NCBI RefSeq assembly: GCF_000621725.1
Contig: NZ_JHXM01000017.1
Coordinates: 40,047 to 104,046 of the forward strand
DNA length: 64,000 nt
Origin: Xylanibacter brevis ATCC 19188
Lineage (GTDB): Bacteria; Bacteroidota; Bacteroidia; Bacteroidales; Bacteroidaceae
Reading direction: 5' to 3'
Under the pieces are notes generated by a model. It had not been told where the DNA came from. It saw nothing but the letters and a program-made list of their open reading frames with translations, and made no database searches. The first letter of the stretch is position 1; each line of letters begins with the position of its first letter. The translations under genes were made by a program, and so were the position numbers. Positions 26,484-33,758 of the stretch are shown one piece after another.

Positions 26484-26825
26484 ATGAAGCGTAAGATACT
26501 TACATATGGTGGCTATTTTGAGGCGTTCATGGCCACTCTGAAAGAGAAGGAGCAAGAGAAGGTCCAATATGGATTACTTCTCTTGAAAACTCAAGATAGG
26601 CTGTCGAAGAAGTTCGTTAAGCACATCAAAGACGGCGTCTATGAACTTCGCACGGAATATGGCGGTAATATCTACCGTGTATTTTTTATCTTCGATGATG
26701 GTCAGATAGTAGTACTGTTCAATGGCTTTCAAAAGAAAACCCAGAAAACGCCAGCAAATGAAATAGAAAAAGCAATAAAAATTAAGGAGGCATATTATGC
26801 AGACAAACAATCACAAAATCGTTGA
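26484..26825 (+). CDS. HigB/RelE-type toxin
   Basis: A 113-residue RelE-superfamily mRNA interferase of the Gp49/HigB group. Marks are KVQYGLLLLKTQDRLSKKFVK, GVYELRTEYGGNIYRVFFIF and VVLFNGFQKKTQKTP, i.e. the conserved ELR, YR and F.KK segments of ribosome-dependent toxins. The antitoxin gene begins 29 bp before the toxin stop, a typical overlapping toxin-first order. The start ATG at 26484 lies almost on the predicted transcription start; the next Met (residue 16) would delete the first strand, so a leaderless start is likelier. It sits just inside the putative tRNA-bordered island. Confidence 0.85.
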   Translation: MKRKILTYGGYFEAFMATLKEKEQEKVQYGLLLLKTQDRLSKKFVKHIKDGVYELRTEYGGNIYRVFFIFDDGQIVVLFNGFQKKTQKTPANEIEKAIKIKEAYYADKQSQNR

Positions 26826-27102
26826 CTACGATCTCGTACTTGACGCCAAGTTTGGCAAGGAGGGTACACCTGAGCGTATTCAGGCAGAAGAAGCTGCTTA
26901 TTCTTTCTATTCTGGTCAGATACTTCAGGATGCCAGAAAAGAGGCAAAGGTAACTCAGGAGGAGTTGGCGCGTCGTACTAACACTACAAAGTCGTACATC
27001 TCTAAGATTGAGAACGGAGTCATCGTTCCTAGTGTCGGAGTATTTTATCGAATTATCAATGCTCTTGGATTGAGGGTGGAAGTAGTGAAGCCCCTCTATT
27101 AA
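26797..27102 (+). CDS. HigA-type antitoxin, XRE-family helix-turn-helix
   Basis: A 101-residue antitoxin with an XRE/Cro HTH at about 45-95: ARKEAKVTQEELARRTNTTK then SYISKIENG and PSVGVFYRIINALGL. The N-terminal 40 residues probably wrap the toxin. It would bind the palindrome 26442-26469 and repress the pair. It overlaps the toxin gene by 29 bp, so translation is coupled. Confidence 0.87.
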   Translation: MQTNNHKIVDYDLVLDAKFGKEGTPERIQAEEAAYSFYSGQILQDARKEAKVTQEELARRTNTTKSYISKIENGVIVPSVGVFYRIINALGLRVEVVKPLY

Positions 27103-27119
27103 TTCCCGCAATATCTCTC

Positions 27120-29138
27120 ATGCCTATGTCACGTCTATCAAACATTATTGTAATCCTTTTCTTTGTCGCATTATCGGCGCATGCCCAGCTGACGGACTGG
27201 CGGAACATTTCGAGCAAGAACTTCGTGATGAAAATCATCCACGACCAGAACTTCCTTTATGTGGGCACAAAGGGTGGCATTGTGAAGATAGACAAGCAGA
27301 GTGGCGAGCAGACGGTGCTCAAACGTGCCGACGGAAGCATGACGGGTAATTCTATCACCGACATGGTGCTGCATGATGGCGAGTTGTGGGTTGGCACGGA
27401 GTACAACGGCTTGGCTAAGGTGACTGGCAACGACATAGAGAAATTCGATATGAAGAATGCCGGATTTCTGAGCAACCAACACTTATCTGGCTTCTATTTC
27501 AATACTGACGGAACTATGCTCGTTGGTGGCATAGCATATTTGTACGCCTTCGATGGAAAGAAGTGTACAGCCAGATATGATATCAACCCGCTTAGTCCTT
27601 ACGCCTACGTCAAGAAGATTAGGACCGACAGGGACGGGCGTATATGGGTGGCGTGCTACGATGCATTGAACAGGTACAACCTCTGTGTATTCACGTCTAG
27701 TGATTTGGTGCCATACAGCATTCCATACGGGAAGGTAAATAACATTGAAACCGACAAAGACGGATACTTGTGGATAGCGACCAACAACGGGCTTGTCAAG
27801 TTCGATGGCAGCGATTTTACACACTTCATGCCCGACAATTCTGGTCTGTCTGAGACGAACATCACAGACTTGACGGCCGATGAGAATGGAAATCTGTGGA
27901 TGTTTGGCGACCGCTTTATTACTAAGTATGATGGCACGAACTTTACGGCCTATCCCTATCAGCTGAATATTACAAACGATTACCTGTTGACCATCGACGC
28001 CGCCGACGGCAACAACGTCTATGTGGGCTCACGCTTCGAGGGCTTACTAAAACTCACAGACAATAGATTAACTGCTGTAGACCTCATTGACAATTTGTTA
28101 TATGATAATTCGATGTCTTTGAGAAGCGGTTGTATTGACGCAGGCGGCAATTTCTACGTTGGCTCACTCTATGGCCTTCAGAAATACAATATAGATACGG
28201 ACGATTATAGGTTTGAACCTATGTCGCAGACCGCACAGACCGAAACAGACCGTAATGGTAACGTATGGATACTCTGGCCTTGGTTCACTACCGACACCTG
28301 CCTCGTTGAACTAACCGAGACAGGAAATAAGGTCTACATGAGAACCGACTATCCCTTTAGCGAAGCCGATGCCGACCTCATCAAGTTCGACCGCAAAAAT
28401 CGCCTCTGGATAGGCACAAACAAGGGCCTCTATATGCGTGACGGAGAGACGTGGACGGTCTACAACAAAAACAATTCCATCCTATCTAAGTCCGTTCTGA
28501 GCATGGCCTTCGATAGTAGCAATCGCCTATGGTGTGGCACTAGCGGCGGCGGACTGTTCTGCTTCGACGGCACTCAATGGAGCAACTACTCCACCTCCAA
28601 CTCTTCTCTCCCGTCCGATTATGTGGGCTTGGTGACAATTGATAACAACAACGTCCTTTGGCTGAATTGTCGCGACCCTCGCTATCCCGACAAAATGATG
28701 TCAGAATATGGATTGGGACTGACCTGTTTCGACGGAAACACATGGACGACCTACAACCACAACAACTCGCCGCTGCCCAGCGACTGCTTTTGGGACGTGC
28801 AGGTGGATGCCGATAACCGCCTCTGGATAGCCACCGCTGGTGACGCCGGCCTCGTCTGCTACGACGAAACTTCATGGGTGACCTACGACACCGACAACTC
28901 TGGCATCGCCCTCAATGAGGTGACGAAAATCACCCTCGACCCAAAGCGTGACCTCATCTGGTTCACCCATTATCCAGGCCTAGGCCTCTCCGTCGCCCGT
29001 ATGAACTGTAAGACATCGGGCATCCGTTCTATCTATTCCGCTAAACCCTCTGATATATTTTATGATCTATTAGGTCGGAGTCATAAGCAACCTACACATG
29101 GAGTGTTTGTTAGAAATGGGAAGAAAATTTTTAAGTGA
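27120..29138 (+). CDS. Exported two-component-regulator-propeller protein with type IX-like C-terminal tail
   Basis: A 672-residue protein with a signal peptide (cleavage near AHAQL, about residue 22). It is built of repeated Reg_prop-type blades (GTEYNGLAKV, DGYLWIATNNGLVKFDG, NRLWIGTNKGLYMRDG, NRLWCGTSGGGLFCFDG). Such propellers normally form the sensor half of hybrid two-component systems, but there is no membrane anchor, kinase or regulator. Instead the protein ends in a SIYSAKPSDIFYDLLGR ... GVFVRNGKKIFK tail, the pattern of type IX secretion/sorting tails in Prevotella relatives. It is probably on the surface; the ligand is unknown. It is the largest gene in the putative island. Confidence 0.8.
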   Translation: MPMSRLSNIIVILFFVALSAHAQLTDWRNISSKNFVMKIIHDQNFLYVGTKGGIVKIDKQSGEQTVLKRADGSMTGNSITDMVLHDGELWVGTEYNGLAKVTGNDIEKFDMKNAGFLSNQHLSGFYFNTDGTMLVGGIAYLYAFDGKKCTARYDINPLSPYAYVKKIRTDRDGRIWVACYDALNRYNLCVFTSSDLVPYSIPYGKVNNIETDKDGYLWIATNNGLVKFDGSDFTHFMPDNSGLSETNITDLTADENGNLWMFGDRFITKYDGTNFTAYPYQLNITNDYLLTIDAADGNNVYVGSRFEGLLKLTDNRLTAVDLIDNLLYDNSMSLRSGCIDAGGNFYVGSLYGLQKYNIDTDDYRFEPMSQTAQTETDRNGNVWILWPWFTTDTCLVELTETGNKVYMRTDYPFSEADADLIKFDRKNRLWIGTNKGLYMRDGETWTVYNKNNSILSKSVLSMAFDSSNRLWCGTSGGGLFCFDGTQWSNYSTSNSSLPSDYVGLVTIDNNNVLWLNCRDPRYPDKMMSEYGLGLTCFDGNTWTTYNHNNSPLPSDCFWDVQVDADNRLWIATAGDAGLVCYDETSWVTYDTDNSGIALNEVTKITLDPKRDLIWFTHYPGLGLSVARMNCKTSGIRSIYSAKPSDIFYDLLGRSHKQPTHGVFVRNGKKIFK

Positions 29139-29176
29139 ATGTATTTAGCTCCAGATACAATTTTTTAGGTTCATAA

Positions 29177-29210
29177 TTTGATGGTTTCAAAAATATTTTC
29201 TACCTTTGCA
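29177..29210 (+). promoter_or_regulatory. Promoter copy 1 of a tandem pair
   Basis: TTTG at 29177-29180, 20 bp, then TACCTTTGCA at 29201-29210: a textbook Bacteroidota promoter. It is embedded in a roughly 55-bp sequence repeated 130 bp downstream. Confidence 0.75.
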
Positions 29211-29214
29211 TCGT

Positions 29215-29263
29215 TCAGTCCTGGTAGTCCCTGAAGCCATTCAAACTATCGGGTGTTTTTTTT
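29215..29263 (+). ncRNA. Candidate small RNA (about 50 nt) ending in an intrinsic terminator
   Basis: Starting a few bases after promoter copy 1, the sequence folds as CCTGGTAGT (29220-29228) paired with ACTATCGGG (29245-29253), nine pairs including two G-U, with a 16-nt loop CCCTGAAGCCATTCAA, followed by eight T residues at 29256-29263. No coding frame of useful length lies within. Confidence 0.45.
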
Positions 29264-29306
29264 GCCCATTTCCAAACTTCCCAAGTACATTTTTTTAGGT
29301 TCATAA

Positions 29307-29340
29307 TTTGGTGGTAACAAAAATAATGCCTACCTTTGCA
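29307..29340 (+). promoter_or_regulatory. Promoter copy 2 of the tandem pair
   Basis: TTTG at 29307-29310, 20 bp, TACCTTTGCA at 29331-29340, within the same repeated block (shared TTTTTTAGGTTCATAATTTG). No obvious product lies downstream. Confidence 0.7.
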
Positions 29341-29460
29341 ATGCAATCTAATCAATCAATCATTGAGAGGATTGGAGACAAAGAGATGTTTCGCTTCAAC
29401 GTTAATATGAGTTAATTTTTGGTTTCATCAAGTGGTTGGCCTAAAAACCTGAAAATAGGG

Positions 29461-29490
29461 TTTTGATACACAGTCCAATTTGTATCAAAA
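29461..29490. repeat. Isolated perfect inverted repeat
   Basis: TTTTGATACA / TGTATCAAAA, 10-bp arms with a 10-bp spacer, 40 bp inside the right att-like repeat. It has no T-tract and does not follow a gene, so a terminator role is doubtful. Confidence 0.7.
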
Positions 29491-29530
29491 ATGCGACGTA
29501 ACTTGCTGAAAATCAATATAGGGTCTAATT

Positions 29531-29546
29531 CCGCCGGAATCACAAA
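29531..29546 (+). repeat. Right att-like direct repeat (tRNA-Arg 3' end copy)
   Basis: CCGCCGGAATCACAAA, identical to 26378-26393. No other part of a tRNA lies upstream. It is immediately followed by a strong terminator. Confidence 0.6.
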
Positions 29547-29600
29547 AAGCAAGGAATAGCGAGCAAAGTTTTACTTTAGCTCGTTATTTTTTTGCTTTTT
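29544..29600 (+). terminator. Strong, probably bidirectional terminator behind the tRNA 3' copy
   Basis: Nested stem: AAAAAGCAA/TTGCTTTTT outside, CGAGC/GCTCG and AAAGT/ACTTT inside. It may be the original tRNA-Arg terminator displaced by the insertion. Confidence 0.75.
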
Positions 29601-29660
29601 GTAACTCTTGATAGCTCTAACGAGCTCCAACTCTTCATTAACAGTCATCTTGTTGTTCAT
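29571..29660 (-). CDS. Possible 29-residue protein
   Basis: Open frame MNNKMTVNEELELVRAIKSY ending KKQKNNELK, on the same strand and 77 bp downstream of the start-less gene at 29738-29956. Its 3' end lies inside the terminator stem. The helical, charged composition is protein-like, but it is too short to judge; no family is recognised. Confidence 0.3.
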   Translation of the reverse strand: MNNKMTVNEELELVRAIKSYKKQKNNELK

Positions 29661-29737
29661 AATTTATTCTTTAGTTTATTATTCCTGATTCTAAAACTGC
29701 TGGCAATTTATTCTCCTGGCAGTTTCTTCTTGACAAG

Positions 29738-29956
29738 TCATTTGAAGCCTTTCTGCTGGCTCATGATGAGCGTGATTCTGAGGAAACGGTGGCGAGGCAG
29801 AGTGGCCAGCACCTTCTGGCCGTTCAACTTCATGAGGCAGAGCGTCTTGGCCTCTGCTGCAGACAAGCCACGTGCAAATAGTCCATAGACCATGAGCAGC
29901 AGCATGTCCGATAGTTCAGCCCAACTGGTTGGTAATGTGATGTTGAATGTTTCTAT
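29738..29956 (-). pseudogene. Mobile-element-type hypothetical gene with lost start codon
   Basis: The frame reads I-E-T-F-N-I-T-L-P-T-S-W, then AELSDMLLLMVYGLFARG and SAAEAKTLCLMKLNGQKVL, to a stop after QQKGFK. The box TACCTTTGCG (29959-29968, minus) ends 2 bp before an ATA codon at 29954-29956, where an ATG would be expected, so the initiator appears mutated ATG to ATA. The product would be 72 residues. No function is recognised; similar FNITLPTSW-type openings occur in accessory genes of gut Bacteroidota, to my recollection. Confidence 0.5.
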
Positions 29957-30073
29957 GACGCAAAGGTATGGAAACAGTTCGTATGAGAAAAAGACAGCGA
30001 ATAGCAAAATAAGTAAGAATTCGTCAAGGAATGCGAAAAAGTAATGCCAAAAGTGAAAATTTCCTTCCAAAAG

Positions 30074-30107
30074 TTTGGAAAAACAGAATCCTTTATTTAC
30101 CTTTGCA
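30074..30107 (+). promoter_or_regulatory. Full promoter of the 207-residue hypothetical gene
   Basis: TTTG at 30074-30077, 20 bp, TACCTTTGCA at 30098-30107; ATG at 30152. Confidence 0.7.
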
Positions 30108-30151
30108 AGGTTAGGTAAATAACTAATTATCAAATAATTATATAATAGTTT

Positions 30152-30775
30152 ATGCAAAATATTAGTAATAATTTTATCGGATTATTGAATAAGATTCAAG
30201 AAAAGAAAAAGGGTGATAATATCCAGCAATATTTTGCTGAGGTGGCCGACTACCTCTTTAAGCATGTAGCTATTCAAGCAGGAGAAACGAAGTTTACTTT
30301 TGCTGAAATAGAATTCTATTATTATAAAGAGGGAGAATTTGAAGGCCCGTTATATAATTGTACCTATCCACGCACGCGAAAAGCGGGCAAGTTTTTCTGG
30401 CATTATAGCGGTATGGATATCTGCTTTGAAAGCAGTGAGAAAATGAAATACTTTGGTGGAATCCTAATTAGAAGCGTCAAAAGAGGAAGTGAAATCATCG
30501 CCGGGCCGATGCGCTGTTCAGATGAAATCATGAATAGCTGTGACGGAGAACTACCATATCTGGTGGATTGCGAAACAGCATGCGAGACTCCCGTTTCAAC
30601 TATCCGATATGGGATTGAAGCAGATAAGAATCAAGACATGAAGTTTTGTTTCTATATTGAGCCCGAGACATGGAACAGGAAACGAGAAGGCGTATTAGTA
30701 GCTGATAAAGCAACTGGTCGATATAAGAACGTATCAAAAACAGACTACTATACAGCAGAACCCAAGAAAAGATAA
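30152..30775 (+). CDS. Hypothetical protein, AT-rich, co-transcribed with a deiminase-family gene
   Basis: A 207-residue cytosolic protein without recognised motif. It has the segment KFFWHYSGMDICFESSEKMK followed by YFGGILIRSVKRGSE and IIAGPMRCSDE; the order (Y/H-SGxDI, GGILIR, GP) is faintly reminiscent of methylpurine-DNA glycosylases, but the similarity is too weak to call. Base composition is more AT-rich than the flanking housekeeping genes, which hints at acquisition. The deiminase-family gene begins 4 bp after the stop, so the two probably work together. Confidence 0.55.
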   Translation: MQNISNNFIGLLNKIQEKKKGDNIQQYFAEVADYLFKHVAIQAGETKFTFAEIEFYYYKEGEFEGPLYNCTYPRTRKAGKFFWHYSGMDICFESSEKMKYFGGILIRSVKRGSEIIAGPMRCSDEIMNSCDGELPYLVDCETACETPVSTIRYGIEADKNQDMKFCFYIEPETWNRKREGVLVADKATGRYKNVSKTDYYTAEPKKR

Positions 30776-30779
30776 TAAA

Positions 30780-31955
30780 ATGATGACAACCGATTTTCAG
30801 ACCACCAAGGTGTATTTTTCATCTTGGCTTCCTACGACTTGCCCTAAACTTTGGGCGTCAATGCGTGGTGTGTTGCAGAAAGAAGGCATCAGCTATGCCC
30901 TTCTAAGAGATACTGCAGACATCTGGTGCAGAGATTATATGCCCATACAGACAAGTTCTAAGGAAATGGTGGTTTACAAGTATTCTCCTGACTACCTATC
31001 TTCTCCTAAGATGCAAAAGTATATCACAGATACGGAATTGATGAAGCTGCAGATTAAGGAAGAGTTTGGTGATGTAGATTTTAAGGAACTGGATTTGGTC
31101 ATAGATGGTGGAAACGTCGTAAAATGTGACGATATGATTGTGATGACAGAGAAGGTCTTTAAAGAAAATCCCGATTGGCCAGAGTTTATGATCATCGACA
31201 AACTGGAGAATACCTTTGGCTGCGAAGTTCTTTTCCTTCCCTGGGACAGAACGGAAGAATATGGTCATAGTGATGGAATCATTCACTATGTGGGTAATAA
31301 TCGCGTATTGTTAACCAATTATGACGACTTCTCTCCTGAATATTACAGAAATTTCAGAGAGAAACTGGAAAGAAAGTTTGAAGTAATACCGCTCTCTTAT
31401 CCCATCAAGAATAAGAGTGAGCATAGTTGGGCGTATATTAACTACCTTCACGTAAGTAATCTGATTATGGTACCACATTTGGGAATCCCCGAAGATCAGT
31501 TGGCCATAGAGCAGATTCAGCGTGCTGTGCCAGAATCAATGCGAGTAGTCAGCATACCCGCGATGGAAGCTGTCAGTAATGGCGGTGCGCTGAACTGCGT
31601 TTCATGGAATATCGACGATAATATTTCTAAGCATCAAGCTCCAATTATTGAGATGATATCACCATTACAAAGAGGCGCATTTTGTGCTACTGTTATTTTC
31701 AAAGTACTGCAGCAGCGCCTTGATTTCCCTCTTTCAGAAGATATGTGGGAAGACATCAACGAGGCATTCAGTATCTATTGGGATGTAGAGATTGGCATGG
31801 GCAATTTGTTTGATATTGATAGTATGTTCATATCTATCAAACATCAGCTCATGAGAAGAGGCAGGCTGTTTCCAGATGAAAGACTATGGCGTGTTGTAAA
31901 CGAGATTTATGACTTTATTAGTCAAATACCCGGTGTTGTTTTGCCGGCTGACTAA
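30780..31955 (+). CDS. Agmatine/peptidyl-arginine deiminase-family protein with C-terminal extension
   Basis: A 391-residue guanidine-modifying enzyme of the Porphyromonas-type PAD/agmatine deiminase family. Catalytic elements: DIWCRDYMP (48-56, substrate-binding Asp52), IDGGNVV (109-114), the His-Asp pair in YGHSDG (161-166), and the nucleophile Cys273 in GGALNCVSW. Usual members end soon after the Cys block; here about 115 residues follow with no recognised domain, predicted mostly helical. It would convert agmatine or an arginyl group to the N-carbamoyl/citrulline form. Co-transcribed with the preceding hypothetical gene. Confidence 0.8.
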   Translation: MMTTDFQTTKVYFSSWLPTTCPKLWASMRGVLQKEGISYALLRDTADIWCRDYMPIQTSSKEMVVYKYSPDYLSSPKMQKYITDTELMKLQIKEEFGDVDFKELDLVIDGGNVVKCDDMIVMTEKVFKENPDWPEFMIIDKLENTFGCEVLFLPWDRTEEYGHSDGIIHYVGNNRVLLTNYDDFSPEYYRNFREKLERKFEVIPLSYPIKNKSEHSWAYINYLHVSNLIMVPHLGIPEDQLAIEQIQRAVPESMRVVSIPAMEAVSNGGALNCVSWNIDDNISKHQAPIIEMISPLQRGAFCATVIFKVLQQRLDFPLSEDMWEDINEAFSIYWDVEIGMGNLFDIDSMFISIKHQLMRRGRLFPDERLWRVVNEIYDFISQIPGVVLPAD

Positions 31956-31963
31956 TATGAATA

Positions 31964-31991
31964 GAGCGACAGCCCTCACAGACTGTCGCTC
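31964..31991 (+). terminator. Terminator of the deiminase unit
   Basis: Perfect 9-bp stem GAGCGACAG/CTGTCGCTC with a 10-nt loop. T-tract is weak. Confidence 0.6.
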
Positions 31992-32103
31992 GCATCAACA
32001 TTAATGTTATTCGGTGTATCTAGAAACCTAGCAAACTCAATGATGTCGTTCCAAACGATAAGTCACCAAAGCCTGCGCGTTTTCTAGCAAATAGATGCGT
32101 TTC

Positions 32104-32877
32104 TCAACGCTTTTTCATTGTACTTTCCCATTCTTGATGGAGTCTGTTCCATTTCTCGCTGTGGGCACCCAGAGCACCTATTTGGCGCGGGTGTGCCAAT
32201 GGTAAAACATTGATGGCATGACCATCGATGGTGGCAGTAGTTGCTTTGCCATAACCATACAGTTCAACGTATTCCTGGAGTGATTTATATGGAACGTCTA
32301 CCACAGAGTTTAAGAACTGCGCGATAGGTATATCACCAAGCAGTACCAGAAGTTTTGCTTGTGACTCTTTCAGTTCTTGAAGAATCTCTTCGCATCGCTT
32401 TGCATCACAGAATACAGTTGGGCGCTCAGGGATGGTCACTTCATTCAATCCATACTTTTCAATCAGCGGATTATAACGTTCGGTGATAACCTTGACTTGA
32501 CCAGAGTTCAGTCGTGTTTCTGGAAGAAGGTCGCAAAGCCATGCATCTTTCCTTGTGTACCCTAGAGTACCAAGGATATGCTCGTCGAGGACTTTTGCGG
32601 ATGGGCCATTGAGATGACTGCCTGCAGGTTCCAATGTGCCAACCTCCTTGGGAATGGAAATCTTACTGATGATTTCCTTTGCTTCCTCGATGTTGCCATC
32701 CCAGAAAATGCGTGGCTCACTTGCTACGGCAAGAGCTGTACAAACAGTTTTTCCGTCTTTCTTCCAGCGAGCATGAACGGCACTAGCGTAAACACCAAGA
32801 ACGAAAACTTTTTTAGGGGACTTGTCCAACTGTACAAGTTGATTAACTTCTTGACCAAAGGGATATTTATATCTCAT
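32104..32877 (-). CDS. Uracil-DNA glycosylase-fold protein (tentative)
   Basis: A 257-residue protein with a Rossmann-like UDG-superfamily layout: KKVFVLGVYASAVHARW near the N-terminus (motif 1 position), AWLCDLLPETRLN in the middle, LLVLLGDIPIAQFL, and a C-terminal LPLAHPRQIG, in the place of the HPS/HPR loop of uracil glycosylases. The catalytic GxDPY/GExPG motif is not in canonical form, so base-excision activity is uncertain. Start at 32877 (MRYKYPFG) is preferred because the promoter box 32894-32903 lies between it and an upstream ATG. Confidence 0.5.
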   Translation of the reverse strand: MRYKYPFGQEVNQLVQLDKSPKKVFVLGVYASAVHARWKKDGKTVCTALAVASEPRIFWDGNIEEAKEIISKISIPKEVGTLEPAGSHLNGPSAKVLDEHILGTLGYTRKDAWLCDLLPETRLNSGQVKVITERYNPLIEKYGLNEVTIPERPTVFCDAKRCEEILQELKESQAKLLVLLGDIPIAQFLNSVVDVPYKSLQEYVELYGYGKATTATIDGHAINVLPLAHPRQIGALGAHSEKWNRLHQEWESTMKKR

Positions 32878-32893
32878 AAGCACAATATTTTGT

Positions 32894-32903
32894 TGCAAAT
32901 ATA
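32894..32903 (-). promoter_or_regulatory. Promoter box of the UDG-like gene (decides the start)
   Basis: TATATTTGCA on the minus strand, 17 bp before the ATG at 32877. Confidence 0.6.
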
Positions 32904-32962
32904 CAAAAAAATGAGTAAGAAAAGAAAAAATCAAATAATTTTGTAGAATCAAATATTATATA

Positions 32963-32972
32963 TATCTTTGCA
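32963..32972 (+). promoter_or_regulatory. Promoter box of the exported hypothetical gene
   Basis: TATCTTTGCA, 28 bp before the ATG at 33000; divergent from the UDG-like gene. Confidence 0.6.
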
Positions 32973-32999
32973 GAAGAAATTTTTAATCTAATAAGGAAA

Positions 33000-33527
33000 A
33001 TGAATATGAAAAAATATCTATTAGCATTTATTTTAGTATTAGCGGGACTGTCAAGTAATGCTCAAATATATAAAAGCATCCAATACTATGATAAGTTTGA
33101 TGATGAAATAAAGTTAGAACATCGTAAGACTTTAATATCGAAAACAGATTCTTCAACTTTCGTCATTGAAGAGAAAGGAAAGAAACCTGTTGAATACTAC
33201 ATTCTTAACTCTGTGGCCGATGGAACACGAGGTTCAAAAGATGAACCTGTCAATTTGGTCGCCAGTGTTTATGGCTATGAAGAGTCATGGTGTGTTGTAC
33301 GAAGTGATATGTTAAACGATTATCTTGAGGCAGCTCGAGCTTATAGTCTTGATTCCTCAAAAGAGAAAATGGACAAGCTCATGCATTTTTGGCTTTATAT
33401 CGTTCATAGGACTATTACAACTCAATATACCGGAACTTATCTTGATGAACTATTTTGGATTCAAGATGATCTGAGTGATGGAAAACTTGGAAAAGATATA
33501 AATAGGATAATTTATTTGAAACAATAA
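33000..33527 (+). CDS. Exported hypothetical protein
   Basis: A 175-residue AT-rich gene product with a signal peptide (MNMKKYLLAFILVLAGLSSNA, cleavage near Gln22). The mature part has beta-rich beginnings (YKSIQYYDKFDDEIK) and a helical C-terminal half (LHMF-like HFWLYIVHRTITTQY). No family is recognised. Own promoter and terminator make it a single-gene unit. Composition differs from the GC-richer neighbours, a sign of possible recent arrival. Confidence 0.65.
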   Translation: MNMKKYLLAFILVLAGLSSNAQIYKSIQYYDKFDDEIKLEHRKTLISKTDSSTFVIEEKGKKPVEYYILNSVADGTRGSKDEPVNLVASVYGYEESWCVVRSDMLNDYLEAARAYSLDSSKEKMDKLMHFWLYIVHRTITTQYTGTYLDELFWIQDDLSDGKLGKDINRIIYLKQ

Positions 33528-33534
33528 TGAAAAG

Positions 33535-33562
33535 TCTTCTGCCTAAAACCAATAAGCAGAAG
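33535..33562 (+). terminator. Terminator shared by converging units
   Basis: Stem TCTTCTGC/GCAGAAGA followed by TTTTTTT on the plus strand; on the minus strand it overlaps the end of the 71-residue gene. Confidence 0.75.
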
Positions 33563-33758
33563 ATTTTTTTGTGTTCTCGAAGATTTTTGGGGTAAAGAGT
33601 TCGGCGACTGGGGACGAATGCCAGGCGGGGAATACGTCTTTGTGCTCACGGATGATGGTGACCAAGTCGTAGTAGCATTGATTGTTTACTTGGATGTCAG
33701 AGAGTAGCAGGAGTTCGTAGGACTGCAGGGAGTGGATGATTTCAGTAATCTCTCTCAT
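33543..33758 (-). CDS. Small hypothetical protein (71 aa)
   Basis: A 71-residue protein, MREITEIIHSLQSYELLLLS, then DIQVNNQCYYDLVTIIREH. The ATG overlaps the stop of the upstream membrane-protein gene (ATGA), showing translational coupling. No motif is recognised. Given the holin-like partner, a phage or mobile-element origin is possible but not shown. Confidence 0.55.
   Translation of the reverse strand: MREITEIIHSLQSYELLLLSDIQVNNQCYYDLVTIIREHKDVFPAWHSSPVAELFTPKIFENTKKSSAYWF

Larger units (their letters stand above)
29139..29530. other. Non-coding stretch with duplicated promoters, a hairpin RNA candidate and a perfect palindrome
   Basis: No convincing protein gene is present. The stretch contains two tandem copies of a complete promoter, a hairpin with T8 after the first, and an isolated 10-bp perfect inverted repeat at 29461-29490. 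Confidence 0.65.

Noticed and set aside
27120..29138. Propeller repeats suggested a hybrid two-component sensor.
   Set aside because: The protein ends after the propeller with a sorting-type tail; there is no Y_Y_Y domain, membrane segment, kinase or regulator.
29341..29415. A 24-codon frame (MQSNQSIIERIG...) starting directly behind promoter copy 2.
   Set aside because: The ATG lies upstream of or on the expected transcription start, so it would not be in the mRNA; composition is uninformative.
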